This document shows positions 49,836 through 63,910 of a DNA stretch of 64,000 nucleotides, one piece after another. The DNA lies in the NCBI GenBank assembly GCA_012295275.1, contig CM022670.1:38779751-38843750 (forward strand), in the 5' to 3' direction. The notes below the pieces were generated by a model. The model had not been told where the DNA came from. It made no database searches and worked only from the letters and a program-made list of their open reading frames with translations. Position 1 is the stretch's first letter. Each line of letters starts with the position of its first letter. The position numbers and the translations under genes are program-made. This DNA comes from Chrysomallon squamiferum (taxonomy: Eukaryota; Mollusca; Gastropoda; Neomphalida; Peltospiridae).

Positions 49836-52800
49836 ATGTCAGACACGGAGGGAGAGGCTAAAGATGTTTCTGCAAAAGAACAAAATCAAGCCAATGAAAA
49901 TGAAAAAGATCAGGTTAGTAAACAACACCCACACCAAAAAAAAAAAAAAAGTAATAATAATAAACCTATATACATTAGTTTAAAACTAATAATAAAAATA
50001 GTTATTTAAAAAAAAAATAAAAGAAGAAGAAAACAAGAGACTTCATGTCTGGTAAATGGTCTGATAAACTGGTTCAGAATATTTCGTGCAATGTTTTATT
50101 TTGAAGCACATATATAGGACTTATTTGGTAACCATATGGATCATATTGCAGCGTTTGTCTAAAATTAATTTAGGAAATTACTGTAATTAATCTGCTAGCT
50201 CACTGTTTTAGACAAACTGCCTTGATTCCTGAGTTGTGCTTGAACTTTTCAGTGAATACAAGCATGTTTTAAATTGTAGACTGAAAAAACTTTGGAACAG
50301 ATATACATAGATTTAATTAATAATATTTGTTTAATAAATAAAATATTTTTTTTCATTTTTTGTTTTTTTAGAAATAATTATTTTGTTAATTGGAATGCTA
50401 TATGAATGGTAGGAAAAGAATTATAAGTTGTTTGGAACTTTTCAGTTTATAGATTTTATTTTCTTAACCTTTTAATTTCTTCAGGTCTTGATTTACCAGC
50501 TTTTCTTATTTATTTGTTTTTGTTTTGTTTTGTTTTGTCTGTTGTTCGTTTTTTATTTTTATTTTTTAAAATTACTATTATATTTTGTTTTAAGCATTTT
50601 TAGATTTTAGTTGACTAGATTTTTTTTCCCAGTTTAATTACTTTTCTGTTTTTATGCACCAGCCAAAAAGTAAGTTAAAAAATATTGGAAGAAAAGTCAA
50701 GAAGGTAGCCATTTTCAAAATGAAGGTATTTGGAAGAGTGAAAACACTGACAATTTTGCATGGTATCACAATTATATCAGATGATGATGCTGTCACTAAA
50801 TCTTTATATACATTTTGAAAACCGAAATCCAAAACTGCATTATGAGCATGCTGCCAGGCTTGTGATTTACTATGCTGTTTAATCAGTACGTGATTACTGA
50901 GGAGAAATTATAGTTCATTTCTTGGAACATAAATGTTTGATGAATGCTGCACATGCATGATCCTGCATGGTTTTCATTATGAATGATGAAAATGGATTGA
51001 AAAATTGTATGCCCAGAATGACAGACTAATTATAAAATATACAAGGAAAAAACTGTATTAGCAAGATGCATGTCTAGTAGCATAGATTTCACATCTACTT
51101 TGAGAGTAATCTTCTAAGGTATCACAATATTATCAGCAGAATCTGTATTTATGGTTTAATGTATATTTGAAAAATTCTGCCTGAGAGATCTTTGGGATTT
51201 TATTTATTTATTTTTTTTAAAATCAAATGATGAATATTTGATAATATTGCATATTTAAATACTTATAAGTTTCTGTTTGAAATATTTTATTTAATTGATT
51301 ATTAATTGTATAGTATTCGTTAATATATAAAAATATTCAGTTCATTTTAATATTTTATTTTTGTTGTCTTAAATGAAAAATGTTATATTTACAGCCTTTT
51401 TATTTAGTTTTTGTCTGCAATAGCTACAATTTTGGAACAAGGAAGACATATTTAAGATAAAATTTGAAATAATAACATTTAAAATTAAAATCCTTTTATT
51501 TTTCTCTATGTTACATTTTCTTACTTTTATGTCTTTTTTCAATAAAGAATTTTTATATTTTGAAATTTGTCTTAGAGTTTAATTCTTAAACACCTCATTA
51601 CATCAAACCTTGTTTTCATTATCATATATTTACAAAATATTTGTGATAATTCTTAAAATGAATGATGAATAAAGTTTAATTCATTCTGTTTAGGATACAA
51701 GTCAAACTCCATCATCGCCAAAGGTGAAGAGTGCCAGTTCACACCGCACTAAGAGTGCTGGCAGCACAAAAGGTTCAAAACCAGGAAGCAAAGCAGGCTC
51801 GAAGCCATCAACGCCAAGTGGAAAAGCTTCACCTCATAAAAGCTTAGCTAAAGGTAGGCATTTCAGTGATTTTCTGTGTTTCCAGTCTGCGTTTAAATAT
51901 TCAGATTACTACATTTCAGTGTCTTTGATTTGTTTTTCAGTCTTAGAGTGCCATTGGTGTCTTATATAAAACCCTGTATTAATTAGGTTAAGTTGTAGTT
52001 TATATTTTCAGCATGAAATAACTTACAAATACATAACTTAGAATACTCTATTAGAACATGCATGGTTAATATTGTGGATATTCTAGAGTTAATTTGTTTG
52101 GTATTTTAATATATTGGTTTTCAGTGCTGTAATGATAAGCATTTTTTTTTTTTATGAACAACAATAAATGTCCAACAAATATTTTAAAGTTATTTATCAC
52201 CATCTACTAAAGTTTTAAGAGGCAGTGAGAAATGTTGTAGACAGTTAATTCTGTTGTTTGGCAGAGAAGTCAAAAGATGGATTATGTTTTAAGTTGCTTT
52301 GTTTAATGCTGTATTTTAGTTGCTCAGGGAAGTCAAAATTGAAAATAGAAGACAAGAAAGATGTGTCAAGAACTCCAAGTGTAGCACAAGATGAGGCAGA
52401 AGAAGAAGGTCTCTATTTCAATACAGTATCAAAATAACTCTTTCTTACCTGTTGATGAGCCTTTAAATGTTGCTGAATCAGTGTCTTTTCTGTTCTTTTC
52501 CTTTTTTGTTGAGTTACTGCAGTTATGTCCAAACATGAATCTGAGTTGTGTGATTTTTATTTTAGACTAAAAATTTAAAATTTTTTTTCAATTCTTTGTT
52601 TTTAAAACTGTTCTTGTTGATAATTATTTCGTTTGTCTTTTTGTTCCTGTTACATTAGCCTAATATGAAAATTTGTTTTGTTTTATTCTGTTAATTCATG
52701 TTTCTTACAGCAATCAGTTACTAAACATTGGTTTTAAAAAAGGTAAATTTTATAAAGAAGCTGTACAAATAAAAGTTCATTAATTCTTGACTGATGTTAC

Positions 52801-53680
52801 ATATTTTTATATTCTTGCCTTAGTCACATGGATGATCTTTTATCTTTTACTGTCAGTGATTAGATTTTTTTCTAAAATATGTGTTCATGTTTTATTGATA
52901 GGTATACCTGAGGGTGTCATCCCACTGTTTCTGACATCAAAAACACAGGAGATTTTTAACTGTAAATGTGATGAGGATGTCACAAAAGAAAGCCCTCACA
53001 AAATCCTCCTGAAAGAAGATATTATTGAGGACATGAGACTTAGAGCAGCTGTTTCAGATTTTGCTCCAATTAAACAAGAAATTTTGGTATGAATTTTTTT
53101 ATTCTGTTGATAGATTTGATCCATTAACATAATAGAATAGTATACATCCTTTGGCTATTCTTGGATCATTACAGCCAAATATAGAAATATGCTTTGTTCT
53201 AAATTTGTGAAATGTTGACTACATGTAGATAATTAGTTACTAGCTAAAACTAGACTAGAACTAAAGCACTCAATGAAATGTTCTGTAAATAATAAATTTT
53301 TCAAAACTGTAGCATTAAGGTATTAATAAGGGTTTTGAGAATCAGCAAAAAAGAAAAAATGATGTTAAATATAAATAAAAAAATAAGTCAAATAATTGAA
53401 GAATTGTTAGATTATAATTAAGAATTAACTGCTCAGCACAAGAAGATTCAGTTAGGATGTTAGCTACATTTCCTTTTTTTGTCTTTATTTTGAGAAATTA
53501 ATTTTTTGGGTTCAGAAAAATATTTATTCATTTCCATGTTACAGAATTATCCAGGAGATGAGATTTTGCTGGTCTATGACTATAACTTCAGATATGATCA
53601 GAACTTCTTTGTGGCTATTACAGAGGAGGCTAAGGACAGAATCCTCAATGTAAGTTTACATTTATGTAAGTTATATGTTA

Positions 53681-53750
<70 letters not shown>

Positions 53751-56106
53751 TTGTGTGTATGTGCGTGTATATGAGAGAGAGAGAGTGTGTGTATATAAAA
53801 GACCTAGATTCACTTTTCATTCCTTATCAATATGACATTATAAAAAAAAATTAAAATGGTTCTTGATGGAAGAAAAAGGAAAGGTATTTTTCAGCAGTGA
53901 ACCACAAAATGTGCAGTCAATATTTTTTAAGAACTGGTATGTTTTCAGGAAATTTAAACTTGTGCATTAGTAAGTAATATATATTGTATCCAAACCACAT
54001 TTTTCTCTCTTAAAAAGCCAGAATCATCAGATGTGGAGGAAGAAGAGGAGGTATAAAAATCAATTTGTATAGAAAACTGCATGTTCATGTTGTCTATCAC
54101 AGTTTCAAAATTGCTTGTATTATAAAAGTATGTGTTCAGGAATTAAACACATTATGTAAAAATTAGTCAGTCTCACAGATTTCAGTTGTATGTAGATTCC
54201 TCGCTGAATAAATAACTGTACACTATATGTCACATAGTTCATCATCTGACTAGTTCCACAGTGTTTTCATTATTCTAGTGAAGTATCTCTATATGGAATG
54301 ATCATTAAATATTATTAGCAGTTTAGAAGTATCAGATGTGTGAAAAGATATGAATTTTTTTTTTTTAATTTAATATATATTTTTTTTTTTTTCCCATTAT
54401 CTGTATGTTAATACTTAAGTGAATTAATAGTGTGAAGAGTTATCTAAACAATTTAAAATAGTAATTTTGGTAAATAATTGTTCAGGCAATTGAGGTATTA
54501 TGATTTATCGAGATATACCAACAAGTCAAGTTGGAATTTAAAAATATTTGAAAGAGCTAAACACAGTTGAAAAGTTATTAGAATTCTTGAATGTTCATAA
54601 ACAAAGAAATTTTGGTGTCAGAAAAAGGTAAGTCAAAGGTATAACTAGGAATTGATATGAGTTTTGAAAAATGATATATTTTATTTTTATTCACTGGCAT
54701 GTTGATAAATGTGTATAGATTTCACCCTTCACATTGTCAATGTTAGCCATTTTATTTTGAAACAGTGCTTGTAAAACTCACAGAATTATTTTTAAAAACA
54801 GACTGTAATTTTAAAAAGCAAGATAAAAATGAAAGTTCTAAAATTTATTTTATTTTTAAATTTTTTTTTCTAAAATTACTGTAATAATATAGGAATGTAT
54901 TTTGTATCACTATTAGTGCCGAATGAGAGACTGCTAATTATGATGATACATCTAATAAAGTTTTCTGTTTTCTGTTATAACAATACTTCTTGTATATACT
55001 CATTTTACAGATAAAAATAATGATAATATGTATCCATTTTTATTGCATATTGTACTTGAAATAGATCTTTTTTTACTTTTAACTTTATTTTTTATGTTGT
55101 TTTTTTCCAAATGATTTATGTAAATATTTACTTGTATGTATAAAATGAAGGTAAGACTAAATTTATATATATATATTTTTTGTTGTTTGTTTGGTTGTTT
55201 TCCATTTTTTTTCTTATTTTATTTTTCAATATTTTTCATCTAAACTAGTTCTAAATGTTAATGCTAATATAAATTATCATATATCTTGCAATGCAAAAGT
55301 GAGTGCATTTGTTAAAATAAAACCCATATAATTTGTTATCTTTGTTATTCTGTAGCCACCAAAAGCAGCTGAGGAGGAAGAAGAAGAAGAAGAAGAGGTT
55401 ACGTATAAATACATCCCACCTGTTCCCAAACCATGGATTTCACACGGCAGTGAAAAGGAAATCGAAGAAGCGATGGTAGTCGAATCAAGACAGAAGGTAA
55501 GTTAGAATCACATACACAATATTTTCTTCTTTTCATTGTTACTTTTGTCATTATACAACGAAACTCAGTTTTCAATGAAATTAAATACACCACAACGATT
55601 TCAGAAATCCTGTACCAGTCTTGCTTGTGGTTTAGTGTTCAGTTGATGTTGTAATTAATAAAGTATTTTTATAGTGGTATCAATATATTCTAGTATTGCT
55701 GACCAATTTTGTTTTTCATTAAATGGAAGGATAACATTTTGATATTTAGTTCAGACCATATAAAAACAACAAATGCTAAATTTGAACCTAATTATTCAAT
55801 AGTTGTAAATAAGGAATTACTATATACTTTGAAACTTCTAAAACAAGACATAATTATATAGTATCTATAAAGTAAAATTCTATTTTAAAAAAACATAATA
55901 ATAATAAAAAACTTTACTTTGTCTCTTGAAAATACATCATTTTGATTGTAAATTTGGAATTTTGAAATTTTATTTTTCATTTAAATTTTTTAAGACAATC
56001 TTTTAAAAAATTAATGAAAAAGAAAACAATATCTATTATTATTATTATTAAATATTGTTGCACTTGTTGCTGGTGTTCTTTTTACTGTTAATACTGTTAC
56101 TTTTAC

Positions 56107-56166
<60 letters not shown>

Positions 56167-57166
56167 TATTATTAAATAATGTTGTTGTTATTGTAGAAGA
56201 AAGTGTCTGTTAAAAGACAGAGGTTTGAGTTTGGAGCACCAATATCATTCACCGATAGAAATGTTGGTGATGCCAAAGATGGTTATGTGGAGTGCACAAA
56301 ATACGAAGACAAGAACTTTCAGATTAAGAAAATGGAACTGGATAAAGGAACCCAGGTAAAAAAAACAACAACCAAAAACCATTTTTAAAATGCAGTTATT
56401 TTACATATGTACATGTTTAAATAATTAATCTTTATGACTAAGAAAATAGAACTCACCAAGTTTAATCCATACATGAACAACTAATGCTGATCTTTTTTGC
56501 TTCTAAAAGTTTACAGTAAGAATACAGTTATATTTAGTTTCCAAAATAAATTATCACAGATATGTATTATACACAATTTGGGCAAATGTAAAAGTTTTGA
56601 TATTGAAATTAAACTACTCCACCCTTTTAACTTTTAAGAACATGAGTAATAAAATGGTAATCTTTACATAAATACCAAATAAGAAAAAGGGAAATGGAAA
56701 GAAATTTAAAACTCAAAAAAAAAAAAAAAAGAATAAAGACAGTTAAAGAAACTGTTTGTTATCCAACTTTATCTTTTTATTTTACGTAGCACTTTTGATG
56801 CTTTGCTTGATAACAGCATGAATATATTTGATGGGGGCTGTACATATAATGTTAATTACTTAATGAAATGTCCTGTCTGTTTTAGGCTATTCCTGTGTTT
56901 ATAGAAACTGGAACGCAGACTGACTGGAAGTATCCACGGAACGCCTGCATCCAGTATAACCCAAGAGAGTTCACAGAGGAGGAGAAAAAGAGGATTGAGC
57001 ACTCAGAAACCCTTATACAGTTTCTCCAACAAGGGATTCCAAGGTATATAAACTGATTGTTCTTGTTTGTTAATGTGATGTTAATTCATTCTGGTTTAAT
57101 GCTCCATCAACACTTTGTTTTCAATTTCTGTTATATATTCAGGTAATGTCATTTCTCTGTGTGTGT

Positions 57167-57206
<40 letters not shown>

Positions 57207-57287
57207 CTGTGTGTGTGTGTTTCTGTGTTTGTGTGTGTGTGTGTGTGTGTCTGTGTTTGTGTGTGTGTGTGTGTGTGTAGGTGTGTA

Positions 57288-57359
<72 letters not shown>

Positions 57360-60300
57360 ATGACATTACCTGAATATATAACAGAAATTGAAAACAAAGT
57401 GTTGTTTGAGCATTAAACCAGAATGAATTAACATTACATTAACAAACAAGAACAGTCAGTTTATATATGGAATACATATATATATATATATATATATATC
57501 TTTTGAAATAAGATTATAATAAAAACAGAGCTTTTGTCCAGTCTTTTTTTTCTTTCTTTCTTATTTTATTTTATGCAGTTTAATGCACTTTTCATTATTT
57601 GGTCATTTGTTAATATATTTGATTATTTATTTGTCCTGTCTCCCAAGTGAATACTTATTATCTACTTTGTTTTTTATTGGCCAGGTTCCACCTGGCCCTA
57701 CAGCAGAATGAAATTATGGATGTATTTTATGATGACTGGGCTAATCTTGGAGATTCTGATGACTTTGGCAGTAAGGCTGACAATCATCTGAAGGTAAATG
57801 TGATATCTATGTGTTTCTGTCAGAGTTTGATCTCATCATTAAATTTGTTTTATCGACAAATGCTATTTTTTAAAGAATATTCATTATCAGTGTCTTAATA
57901 ATTTACTAGTAAAAAAATTTTAAAATTTGTTATTATTATTATTATTATTTTTTTTTTTTTTTTCAGAATTGAATTGAATTTATTGAAATTGATATTATAT
58001 GAAACATTCCTTTTGGTTAATTTCAGTGTTTTTTTGTATTTATTTATTTGTATGTATGTATGTATGTAAGTATCTATGTATGTATGTATGTATGTATGTA
58101 TGTATGAATGTATGTATGAATGTATGTATGTATGAATGTATGTATGTATGTATGTATGTATGTATGTATGTTTTTTTGTTGATTATGTTAACTGTTTGTT
58201 AATTTGTTTGTTTTATTGTTCAGGAATACCAGTCATTCACTGATCTTCAGTTCAGCAAGGACAAGCAAATCACCTGCATTCAGTGGCATCCTACAATAAA
58301 AGGTTTGTCATGGAAACACATAGTTTGTAGGAGGCCTAAAGCTATGATCAAAGTAACAACCTACTAATACACAACCAGAACATTGATAAAGGTAGTCAAT
58401 AGGTTTCCTATGCAATTATCTCACAAAGAGTGAAGTTAGTTAATCTGGTATCCTATCTTGGGTATTTTGAACACAGCCTATGCTGATTATGAGTTATTCT
58501 TGGCATAAAAAGACATTTTTGGTTTTTGTTTTCCTTGTGATGTAGTTTTTTACTAAATCAATATGAGTATATCTTTGTTGTATAATGATGATGCTTTTTA
58601 ATATTTTTGTGTAGGAGTTCTGGCAGTGTCAGTTGGGGAGAGAATGTCATTTGACGACCGCATCGACAATGCTGGCAATGTGATAATGACCCCATCTCTT
58701 ATCCTCATCTGGAGTTTCACAGATCCAATTCATCCACAGGTAGATGTTAACACACAGTTTCTTTCATCTTAAAGTAACATTAAATAAACTGAAAAAATAA
58801 TTTAAATTTTTTTAATAAAAATTATATTCCTTTTGTTAATATATTAAATCAGTATACAAAATAAGCAACTTGCAGGCATCAGATTTTAGTAAAACAACAA
58901 AAAAACACAGTTCACATGTAACCTAAAGCTGGCCTAACAAGTGTGAATCAGTTCAACAACATTTCTGTACTTAAACATATGAGTTGCCATAAATCTTATA
59001 CAGGTGTTGTCCATTTATTTCAAATGCTGATGAAACCAAAAATAAAACTTGTTCTACATATCCATTAAAGGAAAATGTTATATCATGATTGATAACCTCC
59101 AGATTATCAAATTATACTAATTTATGTTGATATCATTTTGGCCATTAAGAGGGCATATACTGTGTACTTCAAATGCTTTATTTTAAATGGACATGTACAA
59201 AATATGTTGGTTATTTGCTAACAATGTATTTTATTCTGCAGCTTTTGCTTGAAGCACCAGATGATATCTTCAGTTTCCAGTTCAACCCATCTGACCCTAA
59301 CATTGTAGTTGGAGGCTGTTACAATGGACAGGTCATTCTGTGGGACATATCTGAACATGCTGATAGACTCAAGGCTCCAAGAGGAGGTCATCGGAACAAG
59401 AAAAAAGATGTTCTTGTAAGCATTTATTTTGTACAGATAAAATATGGTTCTTTTAATAACAAAAACGATTTACTGAAAACAGGTATTTTACTTCACTAGC
59501 AGTTTGGGTATCTTCATCTATGGTAGAAGCAGATGATGATACCCTGACATTATGTTGAACTGATGATAATGAAGTAAATACAGTGGGGATTTTGTCATTA
59601 CAACATCCATTTCTGGTTTATGTGTGTGCTAGAGTGTGTTTCTCTCTCTCTTTCTCTCTCTCTCTCAGTATATATATATATAGTTCATTTTACCTTTATA
59701 AATGGGGATTAGTAAAGGTTTACAGTAGAGCAAAATGTAACATGGACTAGACCAACCATATCCAACACATCTGAAAACTTTTTTTTATCAATATAGCTGA
59801 TAAAACAGAAAAATACTGAGGCAAATGTATTGGACAAGTTCCAGATATACCTTGAAGAAGATTTTTTTTTTAAAAGTGTTTTCTTTCCTAAGTTGATAAA
59901 AGAAATGGTATATAAATTCATAATGGTCATAAGCAGCATGCTAACATTACTGAAAAAAACTCAAAATTAACAATTACACATAAAATGTGAATTAAAGTAT
60001 TGTTAAGTATTTTCCGAATGAACGGAGCATTCTGAACTGTTAAAATATATTTTGTTTGTCACAGCCTGGCTTTGAGGACCCAAATGCTCTGAAGACTCCA
60101 GTTGTACACTACTGTGCAGTTTCCAGTATTGAATACAGTCACAAGGCTCCAATCACAGACATCCAGTGGTTACCTGATCACCTGGAGGTATTTACAAGTT
60201 TTCATCATCATCACCATCGTCGTCTTCATCATTGTTGATGTTATTGTTGTTGTTATATTATTATTAGTTTTATTATTGTTATTATTTTAGTTAACGTTAT

Positions 60301-61339
60301 TAGTATCATCATCATCATCATTATTATTATTATTAATATTATTATTTTTTATATTATTATTATTATTATTATATTTCTTATTATTGTTAACTATTATTAT
60401 TGTTATTATTATTAATCAGCTCTCATTATAGAAATAAGTATTTTGCATCAAAATTATTACAGTAATAATATAGTAGATTTAGAATTTATGGATTTTCTAG
60501 GATGTATCCATATTCATAATAATAATAGTTTGTTTTATTTGTTTGTTTTAACAGGTAAACAAAATGGGAATCCCTCAAGAAAACAAAAGTCAGTTCTGTG
60601 TGCAGCTGATGAGTTGTGCAAGAGATAAGTAAGTTAATATCATCATCATCATTATCATCTCCTTAACCACCATTACTATGTCATTAGCATCATCACTGTC
60701 ATCATCGATATTGTAAATTTTATGGTTGAAAATCCCAGTATAGAAAATTCTTAAAGCTAAGCAAAGATTTCCAAAATTGAAAAAATTAAAAATTAACAGT
60801 GGAGTTAAATTTAACAGATAAAAATCATAGATTTACAGCAACATTAAATTACATCTAGTGAATCATTCTGCATTACATATGTTATGTAGGAAAATGTTCA
60901 GTTCTAATCCTCAACTGGCCTAATAAAACTGTTGTTTTCAGTTCTGTGTTGTTCTGGGACACACGAAATCAGAAAAGCCAGATTGCAAAAGAAGATGATA
61001 AAGGTGTAAAACACCCATCTGGAGTTCCTAACACATTCAAACACCTGGATCTCACTTGGAAACCTCACCTGAGAGTAAGTATTAAACTGAAAAATTGTTG
61101 TTGTTTGAGTATTCTAGGACCTAACGAGTTTTAGGAACAAATATCCTGAACGTTCCATTGACCTATTTCTCCTCTGTGTATCAGTACGTATTTTCATATC
61201 TGTTAACAGTTTTCAGGAGTTTTTAATGATATTTTTTTTTATCTAAAACAGTGTGGTTTATTTCTTGTTACATTTGTCAAACAACCCCTTTTTCTTTCTC
61301 TCTCTACCAAAATATCTTTCTCTTTTCACATTCTCACCA

Positions 61340-61373
<34 letters not shown>

Positions 61374-61374
61374 A

Positions 61375-61416
<42 letters not shown>

Positions 61417-61425
61417 CAAAAATCT

Positions 61426-61477
<52 letters not shown>

Positions 61478-63767
61478 GATAAATTTAAATCAAGCTTAAA
61501 TTGGCAAGATAAAGGTATAAAATATATTGTATTGCTGTATTCAGGTATATTTACACAAGTCAGAACCAGGAGGTGATCACAGTCCAATAGTTTTCTCCAT
61601 TGCTGAGAAACAGGGAGATAGAAAAATTTGTGAGTATTATCATCATCATCATTAAATTTATTTTATTTTATTTTATTTTATTAAATTAATTTTATTTTAT
61701 TTTATTTTATTTTGTTCTGTTCTGTTCTGTTCTGTTCTATTCTTTTTTTGTCTTTTGTCTTTTGTTGTTTATTTCTTTATTTGTTTGGTTAAAACAGCAA
61801 AGACAACAGATGAAGTGGAGCCTGACACTAGCCCTTCGGGAGGATTCAGCTTTGGCATCCATAAACCAGGATCAGGCAAAGAGAAGAAAACTCTTCATGA
61901 CGTTAAAACTCACTTTTATGTTGGAACAGAGGTACGCAGTGTCTATATATTCTGCAGTGTTAGATAATTTTCCTTTAAACTTAACTTAAAATTATATTAA
62001 ATTTACTGATTTAAAAAAAAAAAAAAAAAAGGAATTTAAAATAGGTTTACATACAAGCATGATCATGAAATTATTATTAAAAAATCTTACTCATTAGAGT
62101 AGTTTGCAGTTTTTCACTATATTTTAAATGTATTCTGAGTGAAAAGTTTATAAAATTTAAAATAATAATAATAATAAATAAATAATTATCCCTGTTGTAT
62201 AACACGAACAACAAGAGCAGAAAAATCATATTAATACAAAAGACAAGTCAAAAGGCTTAAGACAAACATTCTTTCTGTATCAGATTTCATTATGTTATTA
62301 GTATTTGACTTGTAAAAGTTTTTCTGTATAATGAATAAAACTGAGTTTTAATCATACAGAAAATAATTAAACAAGTGAACTGATGTGTTTTTTAAAATGA
62401 ATCTTTTTCATGAGTCATTTATATTTCCAAAACATTAAAGGAGATTTGTTAACATGACAAATGTATTTACAGGATGGAGAAGTTGTGTATCTGGACTGGA
62501 TGCCTCAGAAAGATTCAGACACAGGAAAAGTACAAAGTATGTCCAACTTAAATATTATTTTTCAACTAAATAATTTTTCGATATTTTACCATTTAATGAT
62601 AACATTTACATTTGATATCCATGTGTAATGAACAGTTTTTTCCACAAAAATATGCTTGTGTTTCTGTAACAGCTAGCATTTTTGTTATTTATCGTGTCAT
62701 TTACGTCCATGTTTATCACACATGATGTCATTCAGTTCGCCAGCATTTTGAACGATCCTTGAACTGTTGTGTTTTCAGCACCCAAACCTCAGTATTATCA
62801 CTCTCGCCATGATGGTCCAGTGTCTGTTCTTCAGAGGTCACCATTCTTTAAAGATCTGCTTCTCTGCATTGGTGGATGGACAATCACTTTGTGGAAAGAA
62901 GGAGTTTCAGTAAGTATTTTTGTTTTTGAGCTAAGGGATAATTCAGATTAGCCTCTAGCTAGAGGATTTGTCTGAAATTGAGATGGTGTGTAAGTTTAAA
63001 TCCCTTTAAAGTTATTAACATCACTGTCATCATCATGATCATCATTATCATCATCATTATTTCCCATTCCAGATATTGAGCTTTCCTCGCTATTAAAAGG
63101 TTTTGTGTAAAAAGAAACCTTGTTGACAGTCAATAATAACAGTCTTGACTCATGGCACAGTTTTAATTTGTAATAAAATATTAATTAATGTGATTTCAGG
63201 TTTTTTTAAAATAAATATTTATCCATTAATTCAGTAAAGAAACCACATTGTACTAATATTTTGTAATCTACTGTATAAATAAGAAAACAGTTAATAAATT
63301 TTATAAATGAAAACTGCACACTATAAATTAAAGTACAGCTCATTTAAAAAACATAATTTTAATGGTAAATTTTTTTTGTTGTTGTTGTTTTTTAACAGTT
63401 TTTAATGTTATTTTTTTAATTTTCATTCTGGACCTGTATTATAAACAGCTGCAAACCCAGTAAAGTACAGCTCATTTTTAAAAAAGCAGAACAAATTTTT
63501 TTGGTGTATTGTTTTTTTTTGTTTTTTTCTTAACAATTCTTAATGTTATTTTTAATTTTCAGTCAGGGCCCATATTATCAACCTCTGCAAACCCAGTGAA
63601 GCTGACAGCAGGTTACTGGTCTCCAACACGACCAAGTGTCTTCTACGTCTCCAAAATGGATGGCAGTATCGACGTGTGGGATCTGCTGGACAAAACACAC
63701 GAACCTTCGTTAACCCAGAGTGTCTCCACAGGACCAATCACCACTGTTTACCCATTCCAAGTCACAC
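49836..63767 (+). CDS. DNAI3: Axonemal dynein intermediate chain 3 (WDR63), 3' end outside window
   Basis: Twenty-one coding exons: 49836-49913, 51694-51853, 52328-52408, 52902-53086, 53545-53649, 54018-54050, 55356-55496, 56197-56355, 56886-57043, 57685-57793, 58224-58302, 58615-58739, 59242-59415, 60065-60187, 60555-60628, 60942-61074, 61545-61629, 61798-61931, 62473-62536, 62779-62909 and 63563-63767. The total is 2536 nt (845 codons plus 1 nt), in phase throughout; human DNAI3 has 891 aa, so the last exon or exons lie beyond. Matches to human DNAI3 include LTSKTQEIFNC, RAAVSDF, EILLVYDYNF, SEKEIEEA, REFTEEEKK, LALQQNEIMD, EYQSFTDL, DDIFSFQFNPSDPNI, LWDISEHADR, FFKDLLLCIGGW and WDLLDKTHEPS. 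It is the IC140-type intermediate chain of inner dynein arm f/I1, carrying WD40 repeats in its C-terminal half. The first about 105 residues are Ser/Lys/Gly-rich and differ from vertebrates. Exons 6-7 encode a poly-Glu stretch. Confidence 0.96.
53690..53770. repeat. (GT)n microsatellite
   Basis: Starts about 40 nt past the donor of DNAI3 exon 5. The frames through it are artefacts. Confidence 0.9.
56103..56176. repeat. (TTA)n microsatellite upstream of DNAI3 exon 8
   Basis: The repeat ends about 20 nt before the exon 8 acceptor, so it probably covers the branch-point region. Confidence 0.85.
57046..57467. repeat. Inverted repeat with about 112-bp arms around a GT/AC microsatellite
   Basis: The left arm (57046 to about 57157) starts directly after the GT of the DNAI3 exon 9 donor. 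The right arm (about 57355-57467) is its reverse complement with roughly six differences; both contain TATATAAACTG and TTATATATTCAGGTAATGTC (the latter inverted on the right). The roughly 200-bp spacer is (GT)n on the left, a short AT core and (CA)n on the right, so it also self-pairs. Confidence 0.9.
58046..58169. repeat. (TATG)n microsatellite
   Basis: TATG repeats interrupted by TATGAATG variants, in DNAI3 intron 10, about 55 bp before exon 11. Confidence 0.9.
60210..60420. repeat. Interrupted trinucleotide repeats (TCA)n/(TTA)n
   Basis: In DNAI3 intron 14, starting about 20 nt past the donor at 60187. A related (CATCAT)n patch follows exon 15 at 60640-60710. Confidence 0.8.
61340..61472. 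repeat. (CT)n microsatellite
   Basis: Two CT blocks joined by a spacer that repeats the left-flank words TACCAAAA and TCTTTCTCTTT, which suggests a local duplication of the tract and its edge. It lies in DNAI3 intron 16. Confidence 0.9.
61655..61745. repeat. (TTTTA)n and (TGTTC)n pentanucleotide repeats
   Basis: TTTTA units pass into TGTTC units about 50 bp ahead of the DNAI3 exon 18 acceptor. Confidence 0.8.
63329..63596 (+). repeat. Tandem duplication (about 132 bp) across a DNAI3 exon start
   Basis: Unit A (63329-63460) and unit B (63461-63596) both start TAAAGTACAGCTCATTT and end CTGCAAACCCAG. Unit B carries the real acceptor (TTTTCAG, exon start 63563) and the first 34 nt of exon 21. 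The copy in unit A has TTTTCAT at the acceptor and diverged exon bases. Confidence 0.8.
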
Positions 63768-63862
63768 GTGAGTGAAACACCTTGAAGCCCACCAACATTA
63801 GGCTTGTAAATAAATTAGGTTATCCATGATTAAATAACCATCATTCTTTTTACATGCATTAG

Positions 63863-63864
63863 GT

Positions 63865-63898
<34 letters not shown>

Positions 63899-63910
63899 GA
63901 TAGATATATG
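63863..63910. repeat. (TA)n / TAGATAGATA microsatellite
   Basis: AT-alternating tract with a short TAGA patch in the intron after DNAI3 exon 21, near the window edge. Confidence 0.85.

Noticed and set aside
50638-50832. Open frames on both strands in DNAI3 intron 1 (basic on plus, hydrophobic on minus)
   Set aside because: Possibly a degraded transposon fragment, but I recognise no domain and saw no termini, so it is not called.
57096-57416. Overlapping Cys/Val- and His/Thr-rich frames on both strands
   Set aside because: Translations of the GT/CA tract inside the inverted repeat.
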